Assembly (NCBI RefSeq): GCF_002298975.1
Contig: NZ_DBMV01000022.1
Location: forward strand, 14,729 to 78,728
Direction: 5' to 3'
Length of the DNA: 64,000 nt
Source: Ralstonia sp. UBA689
Lineage (GTDB): Bacteria; Pseudomonadota; Gammaproteobacteria; Burkholderiales; Burkholderiaceae
Part shown: positions 33,357 to 42,711 of the stretch, piece after piece
Position numbering within the stretch: the stretch's first letter is position 1
How the letters are laid out: each line of letters opens with the position of its first letter
Notes under the pieces: model-generated
Database searches by the model: none
What the model saw: only the letters and a program-made list of their open reading frames with translations
What the model was told of the DNA's origin: nothing
Made by a program: the position numbers and the translations under genes

Positions 33357-33902
33357 GTGAACGAACCGCGCACCAACCTGACCTCCCGCCAGCGCCTGCA
33401 TGAATACCAGGCGATGCTGGCACGGCGCCTGCAAGAGGCGCGCGCCAAGGCGTCGACGGACAGCTTTCTGGGCGTGCAGATCGGCGAGCATCATTGGATG
33501 CTGTCGCTGTCGGACACCGGCGAGGTGCTGGACTACCAGCCGCCCGCGCGTGTGCCGCTTACGCAGCCGTGGTATCTCGGTCTGGTGAACGCGCGCGGCA
33601 ACCTGCTCGGCGTGATTGATTTCGGCCTGTTCTGCGGCGAGGCGCCGGCGGCCGGCGGGGTGGGCAGCAAGATCGTAGTGCTCTCGAAGGACCCGCAGCG
33701 TGCGTGCGCGATTGTCGTGCCGCGTGTGGCGGGGCTGCGCAGCGTTGCTGACCTGCAGCCGGTTGAGGCTGCGCAGGACGAGAGCCACCCGTGGCAAGGC
33801 CGCGCGTGGCGCGATGCGCAAGGCACGCTGTGGCGCGAGCTGGACGTGCGTCAGTTGCTGGCCGATCCGGCTTTCCTGCAGGTGGGCCGCAGCCGCGCGT
33901 GA
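33357..33902 (+). CDS. pilI: PilI, CheW-like adaptor of the Chp system
   Basis: 181 residues from a GTG at 33357; the ATG just before it (33345) is closed after four codons. A CheW-type domain: FLGVQIGEHHWMLSLSDTGEVLDY, PWYLGLVNARGNLLGVIDFGLF. It couples the receptor PilJ to the kinase ChpA. Ribosome site is weak, fitting low expression relative to pilGH. It follows the palindromic element. Confidence 0.85.
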   Translation: MNEPRTNLTSRQRLHEYQAMLARRLQEARAKASTDSFLGVQIGEHHWMLSLSDTGEVLDYQPPARVPLTQPWYLGLVNARGNLLGVIDFGLFCGEAPAAGGVGSKIVVLSKDPQRACAIVVPRVAGLRSVADLQPVEAAQDESHPWQGRAWRDAQGTLWRELDVRQLLADPAFLQVGRSRA

Positions 33903-34181
33903 GGCGCGGTGACCGTGGTGCAAGACCTGGCCGCTTGATCGGCCCGGCAATGAACAAGAAACAAGAAATGATTGGGCGCATCCGCAACGGGAGCGGAGGC
34001 GCGCGCGGGGCAAGACGGTGGTACGTGGCGCGGCAACAGGGCGCGTTTGATCTAACGTTTCACACGTATCGCGGAAGGTGCGGACCACGCAGGGCAAGAG
34101 AAGGCGTGGCCGCGGACGGGAAATCCATGCCGCTGATCTCGAATTGACGGGGCGGCTGCATCGACAAAACAAGAGGGTCCT

Positions 34182-36422
34182 ATGGGGTTCAAGTGGTTCA
34201 ACGCGGGTCGCCGTGCTGGAGCAGGGGCAGGGGCGTCGGAGGTTGCATCGGAGGGCGCTGCGGCTGCCTCCGTGCAGTTGGCGCAGTTGGATGATGCGGC
34301 CCACGTGGATGACGACAATCCCGCTGGTGCGTCGACGCAACTGGGCCGCACGCCCATCGACGCCGTGGTTGGCTGGATGGAGCGCGTGCCGTTCGCGGCG
34401 CAGCAGCGCGTGTTCACCATCGGTCTGGTGGTCGGCCTGCTGGCCCTGCTGATCTCGGTGTACCTGGATAACCGCCAGGCCAACAACGGTTCGGTGCAGA
34501 TTGAAATTGCCGGTGACACGCTGATGCACTCGCAGCGTCTGGCCAAGGCAGTGCCGGTGGCGCTGCTCGGTAACGCCAACGCATTCGCCCAGCTCAAGGA
34601 AAGCCGCGCGCGCCTGCAGGAGAACCTCGAAGCGCTGAAGAACGGCAACTCCGAGCGCGGCGTGCGTGCCTCGGGCGGCGAAGCCGAAGCCCTGCTCGAC
34701 AAGTCAATCGACGAATGGAAGCGCAGCGACAAGAGCGCCCAGGCCGTGCTGTCGCAGGAGAAGACGCTGGTGGCGGTGGGTAAGACGCTGAACGTGTTCA
34801 ACGCGTCGAACCCCGAACTGCTGGAAGAAGCCGAGCAGATCTCGTCGATGAAGCTGCAGACCAATGCGCCAGCGCGCGAGGTGGCGGCATCCTCGCAGCT
34901 CGTGATGTTGACGCAGCGTCTCGGTAAGAACATGAACGAGTTCCTGGCCGGCGAAGGCGTGAACCCGGAAACGGCGTTCCTGCTCGGTAAGGACACCAAC
35001 ACCTTCCGTGAAACCCTGAACGGTTTGCTCAATGGCTCTGAAGCGCTGCGCCTGTCGGCCGCCACCGATGCCGAGACCAAGGGCTACCTGCAAGAGCTGT
35101 CGACCCGCTTCGACAACGTGCAGAAGACCACGCAGATCATCCTGGAAAACCTGCCGGGCCTGATCGCCGCCAAGCGCGCCCAGCAGCAGATCTTCAACGA
35201 CAACGAAAAGCTGCGTGCCGATCTGTCGGATCTGCAGTCGGCGTACGCGAGCAGCGTGCGCAACCGTCCGCTGACCCTCGGCGCGGTGGTGCTGTCGGCC
35301 ATCCTGACGGTGGTCTGCCTGGCCGGCCTGGCCGCCCTGTACCTGCGCGATTCGCGCGTGCGTACGATGGAAGCAGAAGCCCGTCAGCGTGAAGCCGAAG
35401 AACGCCGGATGGTGGAAAAGCGCAACAACGACGCCACCCAGGCCGCAATTCTGCGTCTGATGAACGAGCTGCAGGACATTGCAGACGGTGACTTGACCAA
35501 GCAGGCCACCGTGTCCGAAGACATTACCGGCGCCATCGCCGACTCGGTGAACTACACCGTGGAAGAACTGCGCGAGCTGGTCGGCCGGGTGCAGCAGACC
35601 GCCGAGCAGGTGACGCAGGCATCGTCGGCGGTGCAGACCACATCGGAAAGCCTGGTGGCCGCATCGGAAGAACAATCGCGCCAGATTCGCCAGACCGGCC
35701 AGTCGGTGGTGGAGATGGCCGACCGCATTACGCAGGTCTCGCGCGGCGCAGCCGAATCGGCCAACGTTGCACGCGCCTCGCTGGCCGCTGCCGAGCAAGG
35801 TCAGCAGGCCGTGCAGAACGCCATCACGGGCATGAACGACATCCGTGACCAGATTCAGGAAACCTCGAAGCGGATCAAGCGTCTGGGCGAATCGTCGCAG
35901 GAGATTGGTGAAATCGTGGAACTGATCTCGGACATTACCGAGCAGACCAACGTGCTGGCACTGAACGCTGCCATCCAGGCGGCATCGGCTGGTGAAGCCG
36001 GTCGCGGCTTCTCGGTGGTGGCAGAGGAAGTGCAGCGCCTGGCAGAACGCTCGGCCGAGGCAGCCAAGCAGATCGGCGCGCTGATCCGCACGATTCAGAC
36101 CGACACGCAAGATGCGGTGCACGCCATGGAGCGCAGCACGGCGGGTGTGGTGGAAGGGGCGAAGCTGTCCGATAACGCCGGTGCGGCACTGGTGGAGATC
36201 GGCCGCGTGTCGCGCCAGCTTGCCGAACTGATTGAGAGCATTTCGCAGACGACGTCGCACGAAGCGACGCTGGCTTCGGACGTGGCGCAGAACATCGAAC
36301 AGATCCTGCACATCACGGAGCAGACGTCGACCGGTACCCGCCAGACTGCACAGTCGGTGCGCCAGCTCACGCAGCTTGCTGAAGAGCTGCGTGACTCGGT
36401 TGCGCGGTTCCGCATCGCCTGA
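34182..36422 (+). CDS. pilJ: PilJ, methyl-accepting chemotaxis protein of the Chp system
   Basis: 746 residues. First membrane helix about 80-97 (FTIGLVVGLLALLISVYL), a ~265-residue periplasmic PilJ-type sensor region, second helix about 365-388, HAMP-like segment, then the signalling domain with ITEQTNVLALNAAIQAASAGEAGRGFSVVAEEVQRL, the hairpin tip that contacts PilI and ChpA. In Pseudomonas it senses surface contact through pilus tension. GAGGGTCCT precedes the ATG. A 279-base gap from pilI holds nothing obvious. Confidence 0.93.
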   Translation: MGFKWFNAGRRAGAGAGASEVASEGAAAASVQLAQLDDAAHVDDDNPAGASTQLGRTPIDAVVGWMERVPFAAQQRVFTIGLVVGLLALLISVYLDNRQANNGSVQIEIAGDTLMHSQRLAKAVPVALLGNANAFAQLKESRARLQENLEALKNGNSERGVRASGGEAEALLDKSIDEWKRSDKSAQAVLSQEKTLVAVGKTLNVFNASNPELLEEAEQISSMKLQTNAPAREVAASSQLVMLTQRLGKNMNEFLAGEGVNPETAFLLGKDTNTFRETLNGLLNGSEALRLSAATDAETKGYLQELSTRFDNVQKTTQIILENLPGLIAAKRAQQQIFNDNEKLRADLSDLQSAYASSVRNRPLTLGAVVLSAILTVVCLAGLAALYLRDSRVRTMEAEARQREAEERRMVEKRNNDATQAAILRLMNELQDIADGDLTKQATVSEDITGAIADSVNYTVEELRELVGRVQQTAEQVTQASSAVQTTSESLVAASEEQSRQIRQTGQSVVEMADRITQVSRGAAESANVARASLAAAEQGQQAVQNAITGMNDIRDQIQETSKRIKRLGESSQEIGEIVELISDITEQTNVLALNAAIQAASAGEAGRGFSVVAEEVQRLAERSAEAAKQIGALIRTIQTDTQDAVHAMERSTAGVVEGAKLSDNAGAALVEIGRVSRQLAELIESISQTTSHEATLASDVAQNIEQILHITEQTSTGTRQTAQSVRQLTQLAEELRDSVARFRIA

Positions 36423-36518
36423 TTCGCGTAACGACGCCGTCACTGGATTTCGGGCGGGAGCGCCGAAGGGGTCACCCAGGCAACTGCGGCAACCGCCACC
36501 TGCTTTTTGGAAGCACAC

Positions 36519-39500
36519 ATGCGTCATCAATCTTCCGCCCAGCCCGAATCCGCCTCGCTCGAGGCGACCGGGGCCCCTGCGGTTCGTCCGAAAGCTACCG
36601 TCCCGGCGCGTGACCTTTCCGCGCTGGCCTGGGTTGCGCCCAACATGCGCGCCGCGTTGGACGATGCCGTGCGCGAGTTCGGCGAATACGCGGCCGAGGT
36701 CATGGCCAGCCCGGAAGTCATCGGTGCGCGCGATACCACGTCGCTGCGCCTGGCTGGTCAGTATCTGCACCAGGCGGCCGGCGCGCTGCTGATCGTCGGC
36801 CTGCGTGGCGTGGACGTTTACTGCCAGGCGGCCAAGCGCCTGCTCGAAGCCGTCGACGCCGGCGCCGTGCCTGCCGATGTGCAGACACTCGATGTGTTCT
36901 CGCGCGCCGTGCAGGCATTGCAGGAATACGTGGCCGACCTGATGGCCGGCATGGCCGAAGAGCCGCTGCGCCTGTTCCAGCCGTATCAAGCCGTGCTCGC
37001 CCGCCTGGGCGAAGAGCGCATCCACCCGGCCGACCTGTGGGCCGATGAACTGCGCCATCTGCCGGCGTTGCTGCTGCCCTCGCGTGATCTGCCGGGTCTG
37101 GCGCGCCTGCGCCGCAAGTTCGAACTCGCGCTGCTGACGGCGCTGCGCACGCCTGCGTCCACCCCGGAAGGCACGCAGGCGGATCCGGCCGCCGCTGCCG
37201 CCGCCTATGCTCCGCTGGAGCAGTTGCTGCACAGCATCCGCGCGATCGAGCGCGAACTGCGCCGTACGGGTGACGACCTGCAGCGCGACCTGTGGCTCGT
37301 GCTGGCGTTGACCTTCGGCGCGCTGCGTGCCGGCCTGGTGCCGGCCGATATGACCGCCAAGCGCCTGGCCGCACGCGTCAACCTGCTGCTGCGCCAGTAC
37401 TCGCACAACAATATCCACCTGCCGCAGGGCCTGCTGACCGACGCGCTTTACTTGCTGGCCGGCATGGCCTACGGCAATGCGCCCGCCACGCCCGTGGGCG
37501 ATGACACACTCGGCCCGGACATCATTGCCTGTGTCGAGGCGTTTGCGATTCCGCCCACGCACGCGCCGGCCGGTGCGTTGCACACGCGCCAGTATTACGC
37601 GCTGCTTCCCGTCGATGCGAGCGATACGCTGCAGCGCGTCGGCCGCACGCTCGAGTCGCTCAGCCAGCAGCCCGAACCCGCTGCCGACGAGCTGGATGCC
37701 GCGCTGCAGACGCTGACGCTGCATGCCGAGTCGCTCGGGCAGCCCGTGCTGTCCGAGTTGTCGAACCGTCTGGCCCACGCCGTTGGCAGCCCGGTCGCCC
37801 CGGTCGCCCCCACGCTGCAATTCCTCTCGCGCATGCTGGCCCGCCCGTGGGCGCTGCATGGTGAATCCGGCGATCTGCGCAGCACCTGGTTTGCCGCCCG
37901 CTGTGCGGAGCTGGCCGAGCACGCCCGTGCCACGCAAGACGGCAATGCGGTGCCTGCACCCGCGTGGCTGTCGCTGCTGGCTGAAGAAACCGCACAACGC
38001 AACATCCGCGCTGAGCAAGTCCGCGCGCTGCAGACGCTGCTGGCCTCGGCCGAGACGCATCTCGATGCTTTCGAGCGCGAAGGCGAGCAGAGCGGTGGCC
38101 TGCAGGAAGCGAGCCGCCTGTTCGGTGAGATGCAGGGGGCCTTTGCCGCACTGGATGCCTACGAAGCTGTGCACGCGGCCGAGGTCGCGCAATTGACCAT
38201 CGCCGCACTGCAAGCCGCAGGCGAGGGTGCTGCGGCGGATCGCGAGCGCTATCTGGCTGCGCTGGCCGCCAACGTCAGCGGCCTGCAGGGCCTGCTCGAT
38301 GCGCTGTCCGCCGGCACTGAGCTGACCGGTGCACAGATCGACGAGATCGTCATCGAGGGCAAGCTGACCCCGGCCAAGCGCGAGACCGCCTGGCGCGAGT
38401 TCGCTTTCGACACCGAGTCCGGCATGCTCGCCCGCCGTGAGGCACAGGCCGAGACACACGCCGACGCACAAGCTGCCGATGCCGTTGCGGTCTCGCCGCT
38501 GCAATCGCTGCTGGACCGCTTGCTGGCCAAGCAACCGGTCGACCCGAGCGATCCGCTGGCCGCCGAGCTGCGCGCCGCGCTGCAAGAGGCACGCGACGCC
38601 GCCGCCATCGACGACGACCCGGCACGCCGCCGCCGTCTGGAAGAGGCCCTGGCGCAGTTCGACGCGTGGCAGGTCGGCAGTGCAGGGGCGCTGGAACGCA
38701 TGCAGGCCGCGCTGGCGGCACCCGCAGCCGCGCCGTCCATGGCCGCGCCCGGAGTCGCCCCAGCTCCTGCTGCCGCACGCGACACCCAATCCGTCGATGC
38801 CGAGCTGCTCGACATCTTCTTGTCCGAAGCCGAAGAAGTGCTGACTGGCGTGCGCGCCGATCTGCGCGCCCTGCAAGCCGCCGCCGGCGCGGGTTCCGGT
38901 GGCCTGGCCGCCGGTTCCGACCTGGACCTGCTGACGCAACTGCGCCGCGCGTTCCACACGCTCAAGGGCTCGGGCCGCATGGTCGGTCTCACGCGCTACG
39001 GCGAGGCTGCCTGGGCCATCGAACAGGTGATGAACGTGTGGCTGGCCGAGAGTCGCGTGCCGACGCACGACTTGGCCGCGCTGCTCACACGTGCCGAGTC
39101 CGAGCTGTCGACCTGGGCGGCTGCCATTGCGCAATCGCCGCAGGCCGATCATCCGATCGAGCCGCTGGTCGCTGCCGCCGAGCGCGTGCGCCATGGTGGC
39201 CCGTTCGTGTGGCTGGAGTCGGTGCTCGAGGTGCAAGACGCAGCTGCAACCAGTGAGCCTGTGGCCTTGGTTGAAGCTGTCGAACCGGCCAATGACGCGT
39301 CTTCCCTGGTTTGGGAAGATGAACCTGCAATCGCCGAGTTCCAGGCTCCGAGCGCCGAGTTCGAAACGCCGAACGTCGAGCTCCATGCTTCGCGCGCCGA
39401 GCACGAGACGCCGAGTGCCGCGTTTGAAACCCCGACGGCCGAGTTCGAAACGTCGAATGTAGAGTTTGAAATGCCGGCTACCGAGTTCAAGTCATCGGAC

Positions 39501-42500
39501 GCGGAGTTTGAAACGTCGAACGCCGAGTCCGCAACGTCGGATGACGAGTTCGAAACCCCGGTCGGTAAGTTCCAGACTCCGCACGCCGAGGTTGACGCGC
39601 CGGCGCACACCGTCGATGCCGGCACCAAGGTGATCCCGTTCCCGTTCGCGCAGACTGGCGCGCCGGAAGAAGCGCCGCACGACGATGGCGTGAAGGAGAT
39701 CGGCCCGGTTCGCATCAGCGTGGCGCTGTACAACGTCTACCTGCAGGAAGCCGATGACCTGATCCGTCGTCTGGGCGTGGATTTCTCGGAGTGGCGCCAT
39801 GAAGGCCGCACGCCGCCGAGCGAACTCGCCCTGCGCGCGGCGCACACGCTGCAAGGCAGCTCCGCCGTGGTCGAACTGGAGCCGGTGCGCCAACTGGCCG
39901 ACGCGCTGGAGCAGGTGCTGCTGAACCTGAACAGCCGTCCGGTGGCCATGCATCCGGGCGACTTCCGCCTGCTCGACCAAGCCGTCGAGCGCATGCGCGG
40001 CATGCTGCACCAGTTTGCCGCCAGCGTCTGGCCGGACGCCGATGAGCCGTTGCGCCGCGGCATCGAAGAGCTGTGCGAGCGTGTGCTGGTGCGCCCGCGC
40101 CTGCCGCTGGAGCCTGCCCCGCAAGCCTTTACCGAAGCCGAACAGGCCGAGAATGAAACCGCCGGCCTGGCTGGCGAGCCCGCCTTTGCGCCGGCCCAAG
40201 ACCTCGTGCAACTGACGCCGGTGTACGCGCCGCCCGTGGCCGAGCCGGCGGTCGCGGAGCTCGTGCGCCAGGCACCGTCCGATGCACTCGATCCGGCGCT
40301 GCTGGAAATCTTCCTGGAAGAAGCGCACGTCGCGCTGCCCGAACTCGGTCAGCACCTGCGCGCGTGGGAAGCCGCACCGCAGGACCGCGCAGCCTCCGGC
40401 CTGCTGCTGCGTAACCTCCACACCGTGAAGGGCAGTGCGCGCATGGCTGGCGCCATGACGCTGGGCCAGGCGGCGCACGAAATGGAAAGCGCCATCGAAA
40501 CCGGCCTGCGACAGAACCGCGTGGACGACGCGCTGTTCCGCAAGCTTTATGTGTGGTTCGACCGCATCCAGGCACACGTCGATGGGCTGGGCTCGGGCAA
40601 GGTGCTGCCGCTGGATGCCGGCCTGGCGGATGCCGCCGAAGCACCGCAGGCCCCGGCCGAGGCACAAGCTGCGTCGAACACGTCGATGCTGCCGGCCGTG
40701 ACCACCACCAGCGTTGACCTGACCGGCACGCGCAGCCCCGAAGCCGAGGCGCTGGAAGTGGCTGAACGCCAGCGCGCCATGGTGCGCGTGCAGGCGCGCG
40801 CGCTCGATGCACTCATCAACGATGCGGGCGAGGTGGGTGCCGCGCGGGCGCGTCTGGAATCAGAAGTCGATGCGCTCAAGACCTATCTGTCGGAGTTGAA
40901 CGACAACGTGGCGCGTTTGCGCTCCCAGGTGCGCGAAATCGAAATCCAGGCCGAGACGCAGATGGAGTCGCGCATTGCCGATGCGGCCGCGCACTCCGAA
41001 GCCTTCGACCCGCTGGAATTCGACCGCTTTACGCGCCTGCAGGAACTCACGCGGATGATGGCCGAGTCCGTCAACGACGTGGCGACGGTGCAGCAGAACC
41101 TGTTCCGCGGTTTCGATCAGGCTTCGCTCGATCTGGAAACGCAGGCCCGCCTCACGCGCGGCCTGCAGCGCAGCCTGATGCGTGCGCGCATGGTGCAGTT
41201 CGATACCGTGGCCGATCGTCTGTATCGCGTGGCCCGCCAGGCCGCGTCGGAAACCGGCAAGGAAGTCCGCTTGGTTCTCAAGGGCGGTACGGTGGAGCTG
41301 GATCGCAGCGTGCTGGACCGCATGGGCGGCCCGCTGGAACACATGATCCGCAACGCCGTCGCGCACGGCATTGAGTCGGCCGACGAGCGCCGCGCGAAAG
41401 GCAAGTCGCCCGCCGGTGAACTGACGCTGGAAGTGCAGCAGGAAGGCAACGAAGTCGTGCTGCACTTCGTGGACGACGGCGCCGGCCTGAACCTGGACCG
41501 CATCCGTGCCCGCGCGCTGGAGCGCCAGCTCCTCGCTCCGGACGAAGAGGCCAGCGACGCGCGCCTGACCGAGATGATCTTCTCGCCGGGTTTCTCCACC
41601 GCCGATCAGGTGTCCGAACTGGCAGGCCGGGGCGTCGGTATGGACGTAGTGCGTGCCGAGACTGTGGCGCTGGGCGGCCGGATCTCGCTGCAGACCACGC
41701 CGGAGGTCGGTACGCGCTTCACCATCCACCTGCCGTTGACGACGGCCATCACGCAGGTGCTGCTGGTGCGCGTTGGCGAGCGTGTGTACGCGATTCCGTC
41801 GGGCATGATCGACCACGTGCAGCAACTGCGCCCGCAGTCGCTGGCCGAGGCATACAACGCCGCCGCGCTGCAGTTGCCGACCGGCCCGGTGCCGTTCCAC
41901 TACTTCGGCGCGCTGCTTGAAGAGGCGCAGCCCGTGGCCGGCGGTCGCAAGTATTCGCCCGCCGTTGTGGTGCGCAACGGCGCCGACCGCGCCGCCGTAC
42001 ATGTGGACGAAGTGCTCGGCAACCGTGAAGTGGTGGTCAAGCACATTGGCCCGCACCTCGCGCGACTGGAAGGCATTGCCGGTGCGACCACGCTGGGCGA
42101 CGGCGAGATCGTGCTGATCTACAACCCCGTGGTGCTCACGCAGCGCTTCGAGCGCGAAGCCGCCGCGCTGGGCTTGCCGCAGGCGGACCAGGAAACCACG
42201 GGCGCTGTGGCGGAACTCTCACGCAACGGCAGCACCGGTGCCGTGCCGGGTCTGGCCACGCAGCCGATCGTCATGGTGGTCGACGATTCGCTTACGGTGC
42301 GCAAGGTCACGCAGCGTCTGCTCACGCGTTCCGGCTACCAGGCCGTGCTCGCCCGCGATGGCGTGGACGCGCTGCGTCAGCTGCAGGAGATCACGCCCGA
42401 CGCCATGCTGGTCGACATTGAGATGCCGCACATGGACGGCTTCGACCTCACGCGCAACGTGCGTGCCGACGAGCGCATTGGCGCGACGCCGATCATCATG

Positions 42501-42650
42501 ATCACCTCGCGTACGGCGGACAAACACCGCCGCTACGCTGCGGAGATTGGCGTGAACGTCTACCTCGGCAAGCCGTACAACGAAGAGGAATTGCTGCAGC
42601 ACCTGCGCAACCTGATCGGCGAACGCGCGCCGGCGGCCAACGTCGGCTGA
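36519..42650 (+). CDS. chpA: ChpA (PilL), hybrid CheA-type histidine kinase of the Chp system
   Basis: 2043 residues from the ATG at 36519 (GGAAG upstream; a TTG at 36507 is less likely). Order: N-terminal helical FimL/ChpA region (about 30-800), three Hpt domains with phospho-acceptor His813 (FHTLKGSGRM), His1109 (AHTLQGSSA) and His1301 (LHTVKGSARM), dimerisation and ATPase with N-box HMIRNAVAHGIES near 1612 and GRGVGMDVV near 1703, a CheW domain, and a C-terminal receiver with Asp1966 (AMLVDIEMPHMDG). It phosphorylates PilG/PilH. Between Hpt1 and Hpt2 (about 939-1029) is a stretch of about 13 heptads of type A-E-F-E-T-P-N. A strong terminator follows. Confidence 0.95.
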   Translation: MRHQSSAQPESASLEATGAPAVRPKATVPARDLSALAWVAPNMRAALDDAVREFGEYAAEVMASPEVIGARDTTSLRLAGQYLHQAAGALLIVGLRGVDVYCQAAKRLLEAVDAGAVPADVQTLDVFSRAVQALQEYVADLMAGMAEEPLRLFQPYQAVLARLGEERIHPADLWADELRHLPALLLPSRDLPGLARLRRKFELALLTALRTPASTPEGTQADPAAAAAAYAPLEQLLHSIRAIERELRRTGDDLQRDLWLVLALTFGALRAGLVPADMTAKRLAARVNLLLRQYSHNNIHLPQGLLTDALYLLAGMAYGNAPATPVGDDTLGPDIIACVEAFAIPPTHAPAGALHTRQYYALLPVDASDTLQRVGRTLESLSQQPEPAADELDAALQTLTLHAESLGQPVLSELSNRLAHAVGSPVAPVAPTLQFLSRMLARPWALHGESGDLRSTWFAARCAELAEHARATQDGNAVPAPAWLSLLAEETAQRNIRAEQVRALQTLLASAETHLDAFEREGEQSGGLQEASRLFGEMQGAFAALDAYEAVHAAEVAQLTIAALQAAGEGAAADRERYLAALAANVSGLQGLLDALSAGTELTGAQIDEIVIEGKLTPAKRETAWREFAFDTESGMLARREAQAETHADAQAADAVAVSPLQSLLDRLLAKQPVDPSDPLAAELRAALQEARDAAAIDDDPARRRRLEEALAQFDAWQVGSAGALERMQAALAAPAAAPSMAAPGVAPAPAAARDTQSVDAELLDIFLSEAEEVLTGVRADLRALQAAAGAGSGGLAAGSDLDLLTQLRRAFHTLKGSGRMVGLTRYGEAAWAIEQVMNVWLAESRVPTHDLAALLTRAESELSTWAAAIAQSPQADHPIEPLVAAAERVRHGGPFVWLESVLEVQDAAATSEPVALVEAVEPANDASSLVWEDEPAIAEFQAPSAEFETPNVELHASRAEHETPSAAFETPTAEFETSNVEFEMPATEFKSSDAEFETSNAESATSDDEFETPVGKFQTPHAEVDAPAHTVDAGTKVIPFPFAQTGAPEEAPHDDGVKEIGPVRISVALYNVYLQEADDLIRRLGVDFSEWRHEGRTPPSELALRAAHTLQGSSAVVELEPVRQLADALEQVLLNLNSRPVAMHPGDFRLLDQAVERMRGMLHQFAASVWPDADEPLRRGIEELCERVLVRPRLPLEPAPQAFTEAEQAENETAGLAGEPAFAPAQDLVQLTPVYAPPVAEPAVAELVRQAPSDALDPALLEIFLEEAHVALPELGQHLRAWEAAPQDRAASGLLLRNLHTVKGSARMAGAMTLGQAAHEMESAIETGLRQNRVDDALFRKLYVWFDRIQAHVDGLGSGKVLPLDAGLADAAEAPQAPAEAQAASNTSMLPAVTTTSVDLTGTRSPEAEALEVAERQRAMVRVQARALDALINDAGEVGAARARLESEVDALKTYLSELNDNVARLRSQVREIEIQAETQMESRIADAAAHSEAFDPLEFDRFTRLQELTRMMAESVNDVATVQQNLFRGFDQASLDLETQARLTRGLQRSLMRARMVQFDTVADRLYRVARQAASETGKEVRLVLKGGTVELDRSVLDRMGGPLEHMIRNAVAHGIESADERRAKGKSPAGELTLEVQQEGNEVVLHFVDDGAGLNLDRIRARALERQLLAPDEEASDARLTEMIFSPGFSTADQVSELAGRGVGMDVVRAETVALGGRISLQTTPEVGTRFTIHLPLTTAITQVLLVRVGERVYAIPSGMIDHVQQLRPQSLAEAYNAAALQLPTGPVPFHYFGALLEEAQPVAGGRKYSPAVVVRNGADRAAVHVDEVLGNREVVVKHIGPHLARLEGIAGATTLGDGEIVLIYNPVVLTQRFEREAAALGLPQADQETTGAVAELSRNGSTGAVPGLATQPIVMVVDDSLTVRKVTQRLLTRSGYQAVLARDGVDALRQLQEITPDAMLVDIEMPHMDGFDLTRNVRADERIGATPIIMITSRTADKHRRYAAEIGVNVYLGKPYNEEELLQHLRNLIGERAPAANVG
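39333..39605 (+). repeat. 21-bp tandem array coding for heptads inside chpA
   Basis: Thirteen contiguous 21-base units, consensus starting GCCGAGTTCGAAACG, encode AEFQAPS, AEFETPN, VELHASR, AEHETPS, AAFETPT, AEFETSN, VEFEMPA, TEFKSSD, AEFETSN, AESATSD, DEFETPV, GKFQTPH and AEVDAPA. Frame is kept throughout. The product is acidic, without predicted fold, and acts as a linker between the first and second Hpt domains. The unit matches the repeats in the 1.2-1.6 kb spacer. Confidence 0.9.
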
Positions 42651-42672
42651 CGCGGTTCACAGTAGCAATGAC

Positions 42673-42707
42673 AACGGGCCGGAGCGATACCGGCCCGTTG
42701 TTTTTTT
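42673..42707 (+). terminator. Rho-independent terminator of the pilG-chpA operon
   Basis: Perfect 10-bp stem AACGGGCCGG (42673-42682) and CCGGCCCGTT (42690-42699), loop of seven, followed by G and seven T. It ends 23 bases after the chpA stop and just before the convergent photolyase gene. Confidence 0.92.
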
Positions 42708-42711
42708 CGCG

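Noticed and set aside
34704..39404. A 1566-codon open frame on the minus strand opposite pilJ and chpA
   Set aside because: It is the antisense shadow of two certain genes in GC-rich DNA; composition is His/Arg/Gln/Gly-rich, with no domain and no ribosome site.
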